A stretch of 64,000 nucleotides of DNA from Diospyros lotus (Eukaryota > Streptophyta > Magnoliopsida > Ericales > Ebenaceae), in the NCBI RefSeq assembly GCF_014633365.1, contig NC_068338.1, forward strand, positions 14,208,616-14,272,615, given 5' to 3'. The notes under the pieces are model-generated. The model worked only from the letters and a program-made list of their open reading frames with translations, was not told where the DNA came from and ran no database searches. This document shows, piece by piece, positions 33,550 to 45,558 of the stretch; the stretch's first letter is position 1, and every line of letters starts with the position of its first letter. Position numbers and translations under genes: made by a program.

Positions 33550-35915
33550 TGTAACATCCCACCTCGCTAGGCGTGTCACTATAAGGGTATTTTCGACAAT
33601 CTTTTTTCTTTTTCCAAGTTCATCATGCGCAGTGATTTCAAGAACAATCTTCACCTGCAGATATCGAATCCCGAGAACCCCACCCTTGCCTGTTTAACAA
33701 ATAAGATCACTAATCTTAACAACTAAACGAGACATATCATAACGCAGCGGATACATTAACATTAATACCGTGGCCTACCACGAGTTCCATACAAGGCGTT
33801 TCTACACCGAACTACATACTACAAACTACCAAATGATAACATCATTAACTTACAACTGTTCATACATAAACTGAATTACATACTAAAGCCTCCAGAAAGA
33901 TACAATAACTATCAAACTAAACACCATTGGCCCTTAACTGACCACGTCCTTACCCTCGCAGTAGTCCCTGGCTAGAACATCAAATGTTCCAGGGGCATAA
34001 CCCAGGTTAGATGATAAAACATCTAAGTGATGGCATGAACACTTTACATAATGCATGAACAAACATACGAGCATGGCATACACAGACCAAATGACATCAT
34101 ACAAACACGTCTAACTTGAGAAATCTCCCTGACATACTCAACCTCCCATGGAAAACACATTCCACACACCGTTGGGGTTGACCTTGCCGCGACATACTTA
34201 ATCTCTTGAGTGCCCTACTGTGTCACTCGTTTACCTAGATTAACCTTGTCCCATTCTCACCCACACAGACCCAACAACGACACGAAAACCAATACCCCAA
34301 TGATATGAAAATCACACACCATGCACCGACTCTTTTGCAAGTAAAATAGTTGATACAATATACCACATGATCAATATGCAAATGATGCCATTTATACATG
34401 AATAAAACGCATAAGCATAACATCTTGAGTTCTGGTAAGACCGCTCACCTGAACTCACTACACTCACACCAAGACATTTCCAAAACAAGGGTAAAACTAG
34501 AGTCAGACCACTCACCTTATTCGACAAGTCAATTTGTGCCTCGTAATGCTTGCTAAGCCTTAAAAATGCGCGTCTGAATAATTTCCTGGCTTTGGCATGC
34601 TCCTCTAGCCTTAAATAAATTCATAGAATTTTCCAGAAATTTTTCCCATTTTTTTTTCCTATTTTTCTTCTTTTTTCTTTGTTTTCCTTTTCCATTTCTT
34701 CTTTTTTTTTTTCTTTTTCTTTTCCCATTTTCCTTTTCCTTCTCTTTTTCCCTTTTTCTTTTCTCCTTTTCTTTTTTTCCTTCTTCTCCCCTGCTCCTTC
34801 TTCCTTCCAGCGCCCGACCTGCGCGCACCTCATGGCCAGCGTCGCTTGGCCCTTCACCGGCCTCTTCTCGACCCTCCATCGGCTGCCATGGCCTTGTCAG
34901 ACCACCGCTAGCTTGCTGGACCTTCACTACGGCCCGTTGCTGGCCACCCTGCTCGCTGCCCACCTCCCAAGTGTGCTGCCATGGCCGCGACTTGTGGCCA
35001 TGGATGCTGTGAACAGCTTCGGTTACCATTTTGGCTTCTCTCGCGGCTGCCTCCAGCCACAAGCTTCGATGCCCAGCTCCTTCTCGATCACCTAGTTAAT
35101 TGCTTGCTGCCATAGCCACCCCTGTTCGCTGCCTTTGCCTTCACGGTGCTGCCATGCTTACTTCTTCTTTCATTTTCCATTTTGCTCTCAAATGACCCCT
35201 ATTTATAGGCTAAGCACCGACTCAATTGCCTTAGCCACCACTCCTTGCTCCCACTTGCATCAAAACTTGGCCACTACGACAAGGAATTTTGACCATGAAG
35301 CTTCACAGAAGTTGCCACAGCACACACACACATATGCGTATATATATATAACTATATATTACTCTATTAATATAAATAAATTACACATTAACCCCCAAAT
35401 TTCCATCTTAATTTCACTTGAGTAATTCTCTAATTGCGATTGCATCCTTAGATCTCAAATTAATTTGCATTATAATACCAAAAATATAAAATTAATAACT
35501 TCAAAACTACTCGATAATGGAAATTTCGCCCCAGTGTCCTCACCGGGCTATTGTTTCATCCCGAAACCATTGAAGAGTTGTTCCTTATGAAAAATCGAAG
35601 CCCCCTTAGGCTTCCGTTGACTTCCCGAAAGTCCCCTATAACAATTTGGTTTTTGAGCCTAATTTGCAGTTGCATTTTAGTTGTCCCGAAAACTATTCCC
35701 GATCCTACTTCTTTCATCACTAAAAATCATAATTCAAATCACTTGTCGATACTATACCATTTTTCTTGGCTATCTAGGCTCCGGGGTACTCCCTTCGACT
35801 AATTTGGTTGCCTAAAGTTGCGTTAGTGTACCCTATAGTCTCATTTTTCTGAGAATTCCACTTTTACCCTTCATCAAATATTATTTATAGCCTTAAATCA
35901 TTCTCAGGTATTACA
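33550..35915 (-). repeat. 5' LTR (2366 bp) of a minus-strand gypsy-like retrotransposon
   Basis: On the minus strand it begins TGTAATACCTGAGAATG (35915) and ends GGGATGTTACA (33550), directly followed by the Met-tRNA primer site. Long LTRs with TGTAA...TTACA ends are typical of Tekay-like chromoviruses (inference). It includes a homopyrimidine tract and a GC-rich segment (34800-35100). The open frames at 34553-35095 on both strands arise from low complexity and are not genes. The matching 3' LTR was not found in the window. Confidence 0.7.
34640..34802. repeat. Homopyrimidine/homopurine tract of about 160 bp
   Basis: The plus strand is almost only T and C (CTTTTTCTTTTCCC-type variation), so the minus strand is a purine tract. 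Mirror-symmetric parts could form triplex DNA. It lies in the gypsy-like LTR and produces a Lys-rich minus-strand frame that should not be read as a protein. Confidence 0.8.
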
Positions 35916-37139
35916 TAGCTAATGCGGAAGAAGTGTGTAGTAGATGGTCATGAAGAATAAGAAATTCTCCCAAAGAAGTGTGTGGGAGAGTCGTTCAGGT
36001 GAGTTGAAGGGTTGAAAAGTCGAATGAGGGATCCCCATACATGCACATGGCAAAGGTGTGCAACTCTCTTGGTTGGATAAAACTGCCCCAAGTTAGGTTT
36101 CAAAAGGAGCTTGCTGAGAAACCCCTTTCCCCAGAGGGTTCTTCTAAATGAAGAAAGCTAAAAGAAGGGCAGGTCACATTGTACAAGACAACGTGGGTCA
36201 GCAATGAGGGAGACGTGTCTCCCGAAGAACCTCCCCATGAGAATTACTTTTTCGGGTGGTGCCTACATATGGGCCCAACCTTTGGGGGACTAACCCCTGA
36301 AGGGTTGATAAGCCAAGTCTTCGACAAATGAACCCCTGAAGACTCTTTTGGGAGAAAACCTTGTTCGAGAAAGCTTTAGACAATCTCTCCATAAGAACCT
36401 CCCCTGGAGGATATGCTATAACAATGGATCCCCATTTTTGTGTTTAACTAGAATTTAAGAGGGGAGAGTATACAAAAATACGAGAGAGTTGTTCCAAAGA
36501 AATCAAGGCCTGCTCCAGGTTTTTGCTTTGATTTTGTGGAAAAATCCATCTAGAAGGATATTGAGGCTAACTATTCTATCTTACAAAGAGTCAAGATGCC
36601 TTAAGTCTTCCAAAGAGTTGAAACGTTGTTGTTGCAGAAGAGCTTCAAGAGCAGCAAATGACTTATCAATTTTTGGACTTGCGAAAGACTCACATGATTA
36701 CGACCCAAATTCTAGTGCACATGCAAAAAAGGCAGTGGTCATTCACATGCCCAAGGGCCCGTCTCTAAATAGTGAAAGGTCTCCCATGTGGGTCCTACTA
36801 ATCTCTTCTGCTACTTTAAGGTCTTGCACCCTAGAGATTAGCCGAAGATTGCTTATGAAGGATCTACATCTCTTCGGAAGATTTCATCATCTCCAAAAGA
36901 CTTGAGATCGACTGCTTCATTTCCTATTACCAACTCAGAAAAATTGCATCATTTATTGAAAAGGGTTAAACATCAAAGACTCGCATCAAAGACCCGAGGC
37001 CATTCGAAGGTGTCTTCCAAAGGGTTATCATGAAGATTCAACTTCAAGGGACTTGAATTGACTTCCCTTTTAACTAAGGTAATTAAGCATGGCGTGTGTC
37101 AAGTTCATCCATGAGTAAAAGAAAGGAGTAAGGAAGCGT
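35916..37139. repeat. GC-richer LTR/leader region of the plus-strand Transposase_28-like element
   Basis: Phrases such as GAAGAACCTCCCC, CCCCTGAAGACTC and CCTTCGAAGG-like motifs match the character of 1-820 and 21071-21882. GTCTCTAAATAGTG (about 36763) is TATA-like. The frame at 36489-36905 has no recognisable domain. The boundary with the gypsy-like LTR is at 35915; no TSD or TG...CA ends were fixed. Confidence 0.4.
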
Positions 37140-38732
37140 TTGAGGACTAAAGTGGTGGTGTCCTCCAAATGTCAACACTCTATTATGAGTGACAATGACG
37201 TGGAAAGATCAAGTAGGGCTTTTAACATGCCAGCCTGGTGGGCACCAAGAAGGCCAAAGGAAGATGAGAGAACACCAACTGTCAACAGGGTAGGTGTAGC
37301 AATACACTTGGATAGCCTAAGGATGGGTCTGGGACTCCCCCTCTACCCTTTTGAGATGGAATTTCTTTAAGAGAATATGCTAACACCAACTCGATTTCAT
37401 CCCAATGGGTGGGCAGTGTTAGTAGGATTTTTCATTATGTGCAAGCAATGAGGTGTGAATCCTACCAATGAGTTATCTGGTTGTTTCTATCATCCAAGGA
37501 CCACAAAAGGGCAAAAGAAGATTATCACACTCCAAAGGGTGACAACCTTTGAGTCTTCGTTCATTGAGTCCCTGGAGAAGATGCACAAATTTGAGACACA
37601 TTGGTTGGTAGTGAGGCCTCTGCCATCATGGAAGGCATCACAGTTCTGGTGTATCACTAAAATGAGCGAGAGCCTACTAAAGTTTTCGGACATCAGACTG
37701 GTTTCAAGAGCATACCAGTTAGAAATTAGCAAGTTGTTGAGAGGTGATCCGATCATGCTTTCAAATTTACTAATGAATGAGCGTCTGAAAGACATTGGGG
37801 GGATTATGAGAATAGACAATGCTAGACCTTCACAAGTGACTGCACCCGAGGGGACCACTCTCCAAGAGAATGAGGGAGAAAAAGAAGAAAGTAGTGATGA
37901 GGAGGCAACAAGTGAGGAAAAAGATGAGGAAATGATGGAAGAAGAGGAGAAAGGGTGTGAGAGAGAAACAGACGCCAAGGGTGCTCGCCTTTCCATTTTC
38001 CTTTTTCCTCTATTTCCTCAAATGTTAAGTTTTGTTTATTCCTCATACAAAATTACTCATGGTCATTCATTTTGCTCTTTGCAGAGATGGAGCAGTTCAA
38101 AGTGGTTATGTTGAAAAAGATGGCTAAGAAGGAACAATGGGCCCTCGAGATGTGTGAGCATAAGGAGAGAGCCCCAATTGTAGAAAAACCAAGCACTGCA
38201 GGATCCGACCTCGTAGTAAAGTGTCATTGAAGGCTAAGGAAAAGATGGAGAATCCTTAGCAAGAAGAAATAAAAGAGAAAGGACTGGCAGTGAGAAGGAA
38301 ATTGGCCCTTCAAGAAAACCATCGATAACCAATATGCTTGATCTCCCCCCAATTGCATTGCCCAAATGTCGCCATCCCCTGAGCATCTAGCAGGGTTTAT
38401 AAGTCAAGGAGATTACGTTCTTCACTCAATCCTGCCACCCAAGAAACTCTTCGAGTTGTGAGCGTTAAGATGGCAGTAGCAACAGAGGAAGAGGAAACCT
38501 CTAGGATTGATGCGGTAGCATTGGATAAATACCATGATCAGCATCGAGCCACGTGTAACTACCTCATTCCTTAACCAATAGAATGTCCACCGAGGAAAGA
38601 ACTCAACTTAGAGCCTCGTACACAGCCATCGTTGTTTCCAGAGCTCCCACCTATCCATAAAGATGAAATTTATTTGCCCCACTGTCAACTAAAGGGACAT
38701 GAGGTCAATTTCCACCTAGGGCTGCTAGACAT

Positions 38733-38989
38733 TATTATGTTACATGCCTCAGTAACTGTTTTCTTAATGGCTGAGAGTGTGCAACATGCTACAGCCAACT
38801 TGACCAAGTTTTTAGGAGTTTGTTATTAGTTGTTTATTTTTAGTCTAACAGTTATGAGAACATGGGCAACGTTGCAGTTTGTTTGCTGAGTTTTCTATGT
38901 ACTTAAAGGGTTTCTCAGTTAAATTAAATTATGTGTCTTTCCAGCAACTTTGATTTTCTTTGTGAGTTAGGTATTTTTTTCTGCCAACA
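38733..38989 (+). repeat. 5' LTR of the copia element
   Basis: 257 bp, from TATTATGTTACATGCC to TTTCTGCCAACA. The first dinucleotide is TA where the 3' LTR has TG, a mutated terminus. Three further differences from the 3' LTR are visible (near 38750, in the ACTTGACCAAG phrase and in TATGTACTTAAAG). No strong TATA box was seen, although TTAAATTAAATT may serve. Confidence 0.95.
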
Positions 38990-38992
38990 AAG

Positions 38993-39004
38993 TGGTATTA
39001 GAGC
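38993..39004 (+). other. Primer-binding site (initiator Met-tRNA) of the copia element
   Basis: TGGTATTAGAGC begins three bases after the 5' LTR and matches the plant initiator Met-tRNA 3' end with one mismatch (T for C). The following CTTCTTCTTAAGGGATTGTG closely matches the leader of the small element at 45559-46666. Confidence 0.85.
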
Positions 39005-39080
39005 ACTTCTTCTTAAGGGATTGTGAGAGTTTGAGGGTACACCACACATTCAAAACCAAACCAACCCTGTTACACCCATT

Positions 39081-40062
39081 ATGGATTCTGATTCACCTTT
39101 CACAGCCGCTGCTCCTCCAGTGTTTGAAGGTGTGAATTATCAGGTATGGGCAGTTAGAATGGAGGCATATCTTGAAGCTTGTGATCTTTGGGAAGCTGTA
39201 GAAGAGGACTATGTGTTTCCTCCCTTGCCTAATAACCCAACTCTTGCTCAAATCAAGAATCACAAAGAAAAAAGGCAAAGGAAATCAAAAGCAAAGGCAT
39301 GTCTGTTTACAGTTGTATCATCAGCAATCTACTAGAATTATGGCCTTGAAATCAGCAAAGGAGATCTGGGACTTTCTCAAGAAAGAGTATGAAGGCAATG
39401 AGAGAGTTAAAGGGATGCAAGTGCTGAATCTGATCAGGGAGTTCGAAATGCAAAGGATGAAGGAGTCAGATACTATAAAGGAGTATTCGAACAAACTTCT
39501 CAGCATTGTGAATAGGGTAAGATTGCTTGGAACTAAATTTCCTAATTCTAGAATAGTTCAGAAAATTCTAGTTACTGTCCCAGAAAGATTTGAATCAACA
39601 ATTTCTTCTCTGGAAAATACTAAAGACCTGTCAAGCATTACCTTGGCAGAATTATTGAATGCTTTACAGGCTCAAGAGCAAAGAAGACTCATGAGACAAG
39701 AAGGTTCCATTGAGGGAGCTCTGTAGGCTAAGCTTGAAATTGGTCAAATTAGCAAAGGGAAGAAAAAGACAGCAAAAGGCAACAACTGTGCTCAAACAAA
39801 AGGTGCGGACAACAACAGTAGCAATAGAGGTTATAATAAACAAAGTTACCCTCCTTGTCAACATTGTGGCTGAAGAAATCATCCTCATTACAAGTGTTGG
39901 AGGAGGCCGGATGTCAAATGCCATAAATGCAATCAGCTGGGTCATATTGCAAAGTTTTGCAAAAATAAAAACCAGCAGCAACAAGTTGAAGCACAGATTA
40001 CAAGTTAAGAGGAAGAGCAATTATTTGCAGCAACTTATTTTGCTACCAGCAACTCAAGTGAG
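39081..40062 (+). pseudogene. Copia Gag (broken)
   Basis: Starts at ATG 39081 with FEGVNYQVWAVRMEAYLEAC, the N-terminal Gag pattern. The frame shifts near 39335 and resumes with MALKSAKEIWDFLKKEYEG, VKGMQVLNLIREFEMQRMKE and LAELLNALQAQEQRRLMRQE. The zinc knuckle CHKCNQLGHIAKFC lies near 39918-39960. In-frame stops occur at 39724 (TAG), 39871 (TGA) and 40006 (TAA). Gag would form the cytoplasmic particle that packages element RNA. It is broken and cannot be translated whole. Confidence 0.9.
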
Positions 40063-42990
40063 AGCTGGTTAATTGACAGCGGTTGCACCAATCATATGAC
40101 ATACAATGAGGAATTATTCAAGGAGCTTGATAGAACTGTTGCCTCCAAAGTCAAAATTGGTAATGGAGAATTTATTGTTGTCAAAGGAAGAGGGACAGTT
40201 GCACTGGAAAGCAGTTCAGGTACTAAAATTATAACTGATGTTCTTTATGTACATGAAATTACTCAAAACTTGTTGAGTGTTGGGCAGTTGCTTGAAAAGG
40301 GATATAAAGTTCTGTTTGAGGACAGTTTATGTCTGATCAAAGATATAGCGGGACAGGACTTGTTCAAAGTGAAAATGAGAGGCAAAAGCTTCTCATTAGA
40401 CTTGATGGAGGCGGAGAAAGCTTTCTTTCTTAGTTCAAACAACAGTGTAGAGCTTTGGCACAAGAGGATGGGACACTTCAACTCTAATGCACTGCTGCTA
40501 ATGAGGAAAATGGATCTTATGCAAGGCCTACCATCGCTGAATGAACTATTGTCAAGCTGCAAGGTGTGTCAATATGGAAAGAAAACCAGGCTGCCTTTCT
40601 CACAGACAGCTTGGAGAGCAACAAAGAAGTTGTAGTTGATCCACACTGATCTCTGTGGACCTCAGTCAGAACCATCATTAAAAGGAAGTAAATATTACAT
40701 TGTCTTTATTGATGATCTAACCAAAATGTGTTGGATTTATTTTTTAAGATTCAAATTAGAGGTTGCAAAAGTTTTTTGGAGATTCAAAGCTTGGATTGAA
40801 AATCAAAGTGGCTGCAAAATTCAGATTTTGCGATCAGATAATGGGAAGGAGTATACATCAGCACAGTTTAATCAGTTTTGTGAAAAAGCTGGAATTAAAC
40901 ACCAACCCAACTCACTACCCCTTACACTCCACAGCAAAATGGGGTGAGTGAAAGGAAGAACAAAACAATAATGGAGGTGGTTCGATGTTTGCTACATGAG
41001 AAAGGACTTCCAAAAAACATATGGGCAAAAGCTGCTAATACAGCAGTGTTTCTGCTAAATAGGCTTCCTACAAAAGCTGTCAATGGGAAAACTCCATTTG
41101 AAGCATGGTATGGTTATAAACCTTCACTACAAAATTTGAATTTTTTTGGTTGTATCTACTTTACTCATGTCCCTCAGGTGAAAAGAGATAAACTTGATAA
41201 GAGAGCAGAACCTAGCATTTTTATTGGTTATAGCAACATCTCTAAAGCTTACAGAATTTATCAACCTCAAACTGGTAAGATTCTAGTCAGCAGAGATGTT
41301 CATTTTGTGGAAGAGCAACAATGGTGTTGGGAAGGACAAGAAGAAAAGCAAATTTCTGAGCAAATTATTGACTTTCCATTGGAGCAAAGTGAACAAGTTG
41401 ATGAACCACCTGTTAGAGGAACCAGGCTGCTCGCTGATGTTTACCAAAGATGCAATGTTGCAGTGTTAGAACCAAAGGGATTTTGTGAAGCAAAAGAAGA
41501 TCCAAAATGGGTAGCTGCAATGCAAGAGGAGCTAAAAATGATTGAAAAAAATCAGACTTGGAAGCTAGTTGAGAGGCCTCAACACAAAAATGTTATTGGA
41601 GTCAAATGGGTATTTAGAACCAAATTGAATTAAGATGGTTCTATCAACAAGCACAAGGCCAGACTTGTAGTGAAGGGGTTTGCTCAAGTGTTTGGAGTTG
41701 ACTTCTCAGAAACATTCGCTTCTGTTGCACGACTTAACACCATCAGATTGCTCTTGGCATTGGCATCTCTAAAAAGATGGAAAGTGTTTCAGCTTGATGT
41801 AAAATCCGCATTTCTTAATGGTTATTTACAAGAGGAGATATATGTTGAGCAACCTGAGGGATTTATAATGCAAGGGGAGGAAGACAAGTTTTATTTACTC
41901 AAGAAGGCCTTGTATGGATTAAAACAGGCTCCAAGAGCCTGGTATAGCAGAATTGATGAGCATTTGTTGAGTCTTGGTTTTGCAAAAAGTTTGAGTGAGT
42001 CAACTCTTTATGTTAAGCACTCTAATGCTGATACTCTGATTATTTCTTTGTATGTGGATGATCTCTTAGTGACAGGAAGTAATGTCATGCTCATTGAGCA
42101 GTTCAAGCAGGAAATGACGAAAGTCTTTGAAATGACAGACCTAGGAGTAATGGCATATTTTCTTGGAATGGAGATCATGCAAGATTAGCAAGGAATTTTC
42201 ATTTGTCAAAGAAAATATGCTAAGGAGATTTTGAAGAAATTTCAAATGGAGGATTGCAAATCAATGAGTACTCCTATGAATCAAAAGGAGAAACTTCACA
42301 AGGAATATGGTATAGACAAGGTTGATGAAGTTGTTTATAGGAGTCTCATAGGCTGCTTGATGTATCTCACTGCAACCAGACCAAACATACAACAAGTAGT
42401 GAGTGTATTGTCAAGATTTCTACATTATGCTAGCGAGGAGCATTATAAGGTAGCCAAACGTGTGCTAAGATATGTCAAAGGGACTCTAGATTATGGAGTT
42501 TTGTTTAATCATGGTCAAGATTATCATTTCCATGGATTTTCTGATAGTGATTGGGGTGGATCCATAGATGACATAAGAAGTACTTTAGGGTATTGTTTTA
42601 CTCTTGGATCTGGTGTGTTTTCATGGAGCTCAAAGAAGCAAGAGATAGTTGCTCAGTCTACTGCTGAAGCTGAATTCATAGCTGCAATTACAGTTGTAAA
42701 CCAAGCATTGTGGCTAAGGAAAATCCTGGCAGACTTACATATGGAGCAGGAGGAGAGTACTAAAGTGTTTGTGGATAATCAAGCAACAATTGCAATCTCA
42801 AATAATCCAGTTTTCCATGGTAAAACTAAACACCTCAATATCAAGCTATACTTTCTCAGAGAAGTACAGCAAAATGGTGAGGTGAGTCTGCAATATTGCA
42901 ATACAACTGATTAATTAGCCGATATATTCACAAAGGCGCTCTCTAGGAGCAGATTTGAATTTCTAAGAGAAAAGTTGGGACTGTGCAACT
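40063..42990 (+). pseudogene. Copia Pol: protease, integrase, reverse transcriptase, RNase H (broken)
   Basis: Protease: SWLIDSGCTNHMT (about 40063-40101). Pre-integrase zinc finger: LWHKRMGHFNS...CKVCQYGKKTRLPF. Integrase: IHTDLCGPQSEPSLKGSKYY, FIDDLTKMCWIYFL and LRSDNGKEY supply D, D and the context of E; a frame break lies near 40900 before [42 protein letters not shown] and [12 protein letters not shown], catalytic residues kept. RNase H: GFSDSDWGGSIDD and AQSTAEAEFIA. In-frame stops at 40633 (TAG), 41631 (TAA), 42186 (TAG) and 42912 (TAA). Motifs are otherwise well preserved, consistent with recent loss. Confidence 0.92.
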
Positions 42991-42996
42991 ACTGAC

Positions 42997-43006
42997 GCGG
43001 GAGGAG
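42997..43006 (+). other. Polypurine tract of the copia element
   Basis: GCGGGAGGAG directly precedes the 3' LTR and would prime plus-strand DNA synthesis. The same GGAGGAG|TGTTA junction occurs in the small element at 46389-46403. Confidence 0.8.
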
Positions 43007-43263
43007 TGTTATGTTACATGCCTTAGTAACTGTTTTCTTAATGGCTGAGAGTGTGCAACATGCTACAGCCAACTTGAACAAGTTTTTAGGAGTTTGTTAT
43101 TAGTTGTTTATTTTTAGTCTAACAGTTATGAGAACATGGGCAACGTTGCAGTTTGTTTGCTGAGTTTTCTATGTGCTTAAAGGGTTTCTCAGTTAAATTA
43201 AATTATGTGTCTTTCCAGCAACTTTGATTTTCTTTGTGAGTTAGGTATTTTTTTCTGCCAACA
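43007..43263 (+). repeat. 3' LTR of the copia element
   Basis: 257 bp, TGTTATGTTACATGCC to TTTCTGCCAACA, with intact TG...CA. Four differences from the 5' LTR. It is followed at once by the TSD GACAT. Confidence 0.95.
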
Positions 43264-43990
43264 GACATGTATTGTAGCAGACCTTAGTATTGGTGTGCGA
43301 TTGATTTATTCAATAGTTTTGCCTCTTGATGAGCAAAAATTTGTGAAGTAGGCTCCAACAAACACTAACATGACAGAGCAATACTTGGTGGAGGTAATCT
43401 TTTAGAACTTATCCATTTGAATTAAATTTTAAACTTGTTGAACATTAATGTGTTATTGTTTACGACTATGTAGGGCATTCAAAGGCAGGTAGTTGCCAAC
43501 CTTTGAGTGAAGTTTGCATGAGCAGAGGCAAACCACCACATGAGAATTGAAGAAACCACATGGTGGCAAGAAGAGCGTCACTGTCTCAAGAGCAAAATCC
43601 AAAGCCTTCAAGGATATAAAGATTGGGCTAAAGACACAGGGATAGAAAATAAGAACCTGAAGACCAAAAACTATGCCCTTGAGGAGAAATATGAAAAAAT
43701 GAAGTGCAAGCATGAGGAGCTATGCAAAGAATAGGAAGAGCAAGGAAGGACATTAAATGCAACCCAAACTTCCAATGTTGCCTTGGTTGAGGAACAGGCG
43801 TCCTTGGTCTAAAGATGCGCGCAACTGGTGGAGGAGCTAAAATAAGCTTGCGCTGACATCTAAGATTTGCAAAAGAGAGTGTAAGAGGCCGAGCACAGGT
43901 TAGAGAGGACAAGTGTAATGGTAACACGCTCAGCAACCATTAAGGAGTATTGGCTGTCCAGGGAATGCTTCAAAAGAAAGCAAAAGTATG

Positions 43991-45553
43991 CTTTAGGTTT
44001 TGTGCGGTATCAAAACATGGCAAGAATGCAACTATACGAGTAAAATGACTTTTCATTCATATCTACCCAATCAAAATCACACATAAGTCAAATAACTTAC
44101 CCATTACTTGACTGAGTCAAACCATCTTTTCAGTTACAAATATTAAATACTCAAGTAGTTCTTGAAAGATAGAGATAAGTATCATTCCTAAACATTACTA
44201 CTCAATTTCATTTAAGCTCTACTCAAGTGATTAAACATCACTCGATTGGCAACCTAAAGATTTTAACACCTTCGACAAACTTAATTATCTACTTAAGAAT
44301 TTGCCACTCAAAACATAATTCAACAACTTCTAAATCTATCAAGAACTTGAATGATTTACTTTCCAAGTAAGAAACATTCATCATTTAAGTTCTTCAAGTG
44401 TTCATCCATTAAATTTCAAAACATTGAGAATTTTAAAAATTTGATACTAAATATCACATAGATAATCTATGGATTAGAACTCAAGAATCACCATTTGAGT
44501 ATATAATCATTTACTTAAATATCAAGAATGTATATGAAATTCATTACATTGACCTTGAGAAATGCTACTTGGTGTGTTACTCGAACAACACATGTTTTTG
44601 AGCACTTTGGGATATTATCTTAATCCTAATGCTTATTCTAAGAACCATGAACTCCACATGACACTCATGCATTAAGGATACTTATAGATATTCCATGAAA
44701 CCTTAAAGCAACTATTAACAACATACTAATAGATAAAACAACCTCGACGCATATAAGAACATTAATAGATAAAACATATTAACATGTTAAGGTTCCTTGC
44801 GCTTTCCATCATCAAATTAGCTTCACATATCAAAACATTGAAGCTCAATACATCCTCAAGAGATATGAGGATATTATGAGAATATAAAAGCATTAAAGTT
44901 TTGCATTAGACAATCATCATCAAAACAATCAAAAACAAATTCAACAAGCTCCTTCGTGTATAGTTTGAACGAAACCTTAGCAAAGAATTGCAACTGACGT
45001 TCATTTCCCTTTCATACTTATTTAAATGAGGATATTCAAAGCGATAGGGAATAGGTTCATTAAGTACATGGTTTGAGAGATGAGCCAAGGTTGAGCAAAC
45101 TATTTGGCATTCATATCATCTTCTAAGTCTCTACTCCACATAACATATGATGTCTCGGATTTCTATCTTACAAACTTTGACTACGAGATCAATTTTTCTT
45201 ATCATGACCATCTTGTTCTTCTCACCTTCATTCTTTGCACTAGTGTTCATCATTAAAAGGATTTTGGTGTGTTCTCCTTCAATAAGGTGATCTTACATTC
45301 CAAGGAGACGAATTTCTTCCACTGCCTATATTGGTATTTCTCTTATTGTTGTTTACCTTGGTTTGATCTCCTCCTCCTACCCTGGTATCCTCTGGTGGTT
45401 GTTTCTGCCACCACTATCTTGGTTAGCATTAGTTTAGTTGCCTCCTCTAGTATTATTTCACTTTGGCAACTTACATAAGGATTGGGATATGTCTTCTCAT
45501 CTCATCCAGTTGCGTGAGCATAACTAACGATTTACTATCTGCTCATTACTAAG
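43991..45553. other. Decayed repeat DNA without a recognisable gene
   Basis: Sequence rich in CTCAAGT, ACTCAAG and AAACATT phrases runs from about 44080 to 44560, suggesting an old degenerate repeat. A minus-strand stretch near 45350-45480 (basic, RGYQGRRRRSNQGKQQ) recalls the basic region before a Gag zinc knuckle but no knuckle follows. Nothing firm can be annotated. Confidence 0.3.
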
Positions 45554-45558
45554 TGCTT

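Larger units (their letters stand above)
38733..43263 (+). mobile_element. Complete-length copia retrotransposon (4531 bp), TSD GACAT
   Basis: Two 257-bp LTRs bracket a Met-tRNA primer site, gag-pol in copia order (gag, protease, integrase, RT, RNase H) and a polypurine tract. GACAT flanks it exactly at 38728-38732 and 43264-43268. The LTRs differ at only four positions, so the insertion is fairly recent. Seven in-frame stops and two frame breaks inactivate the polyprotein. Small LTRs and compact size resemble the Ale/Retrofit branch (inference). It interrupts the Transposase_28-like ORF. Confidence 0.95.
37140..43990 (+). pseudogene. 'Putative gypsy type transposon' (Transposase_28-like) spliced ORF, plus copy, split by a copia element
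   Basis: The first exon carries LGLPLYPFEMEFL, then after a stop ENMLTPTRFHPNGWAVLVGF and ETHWLVVRPLPSWKASQFW, matching the minus copy at 16660-19207. It ends in an acidic stretch (37860-37960, EEATSEEKDEEMMEEEEKG). Intron 1 is 37981-38084 (104 bp, GT-AG); exon 2 starts AGATGGAGCAGTTCAAAG. The copia element sits at 38733-43263. Intron 2 is 43394-43473 (80 bp, GT-AG), then a coiled-coil tail (KSKIQSLQGYKDWAKDTG, LEEKYEKMKCKHEEL) to about 43990. Stops at 37368 and 37450 and others make it a pseudogene. Function unknown; conservation of domain order and introns between two copies is the main support. Confidence 0.6.

Noticed and set aside
34553..35095. 169-codon minus and 138-codon plus frames
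   Set aside because: Both arise from a homopurine/homopyrimidine tract and adjoining GC-rich LTR; Lys/Glu/Arg or Phe/Ser runs are low-complexity artefacts.
36489..36905. 138-codon plus-strand frame as a gene
   Set aside because: No domain, no splice support, and it lies in LTR/leader sequence with the same CTTCCAAAG-type phrases as other LTR blocks.
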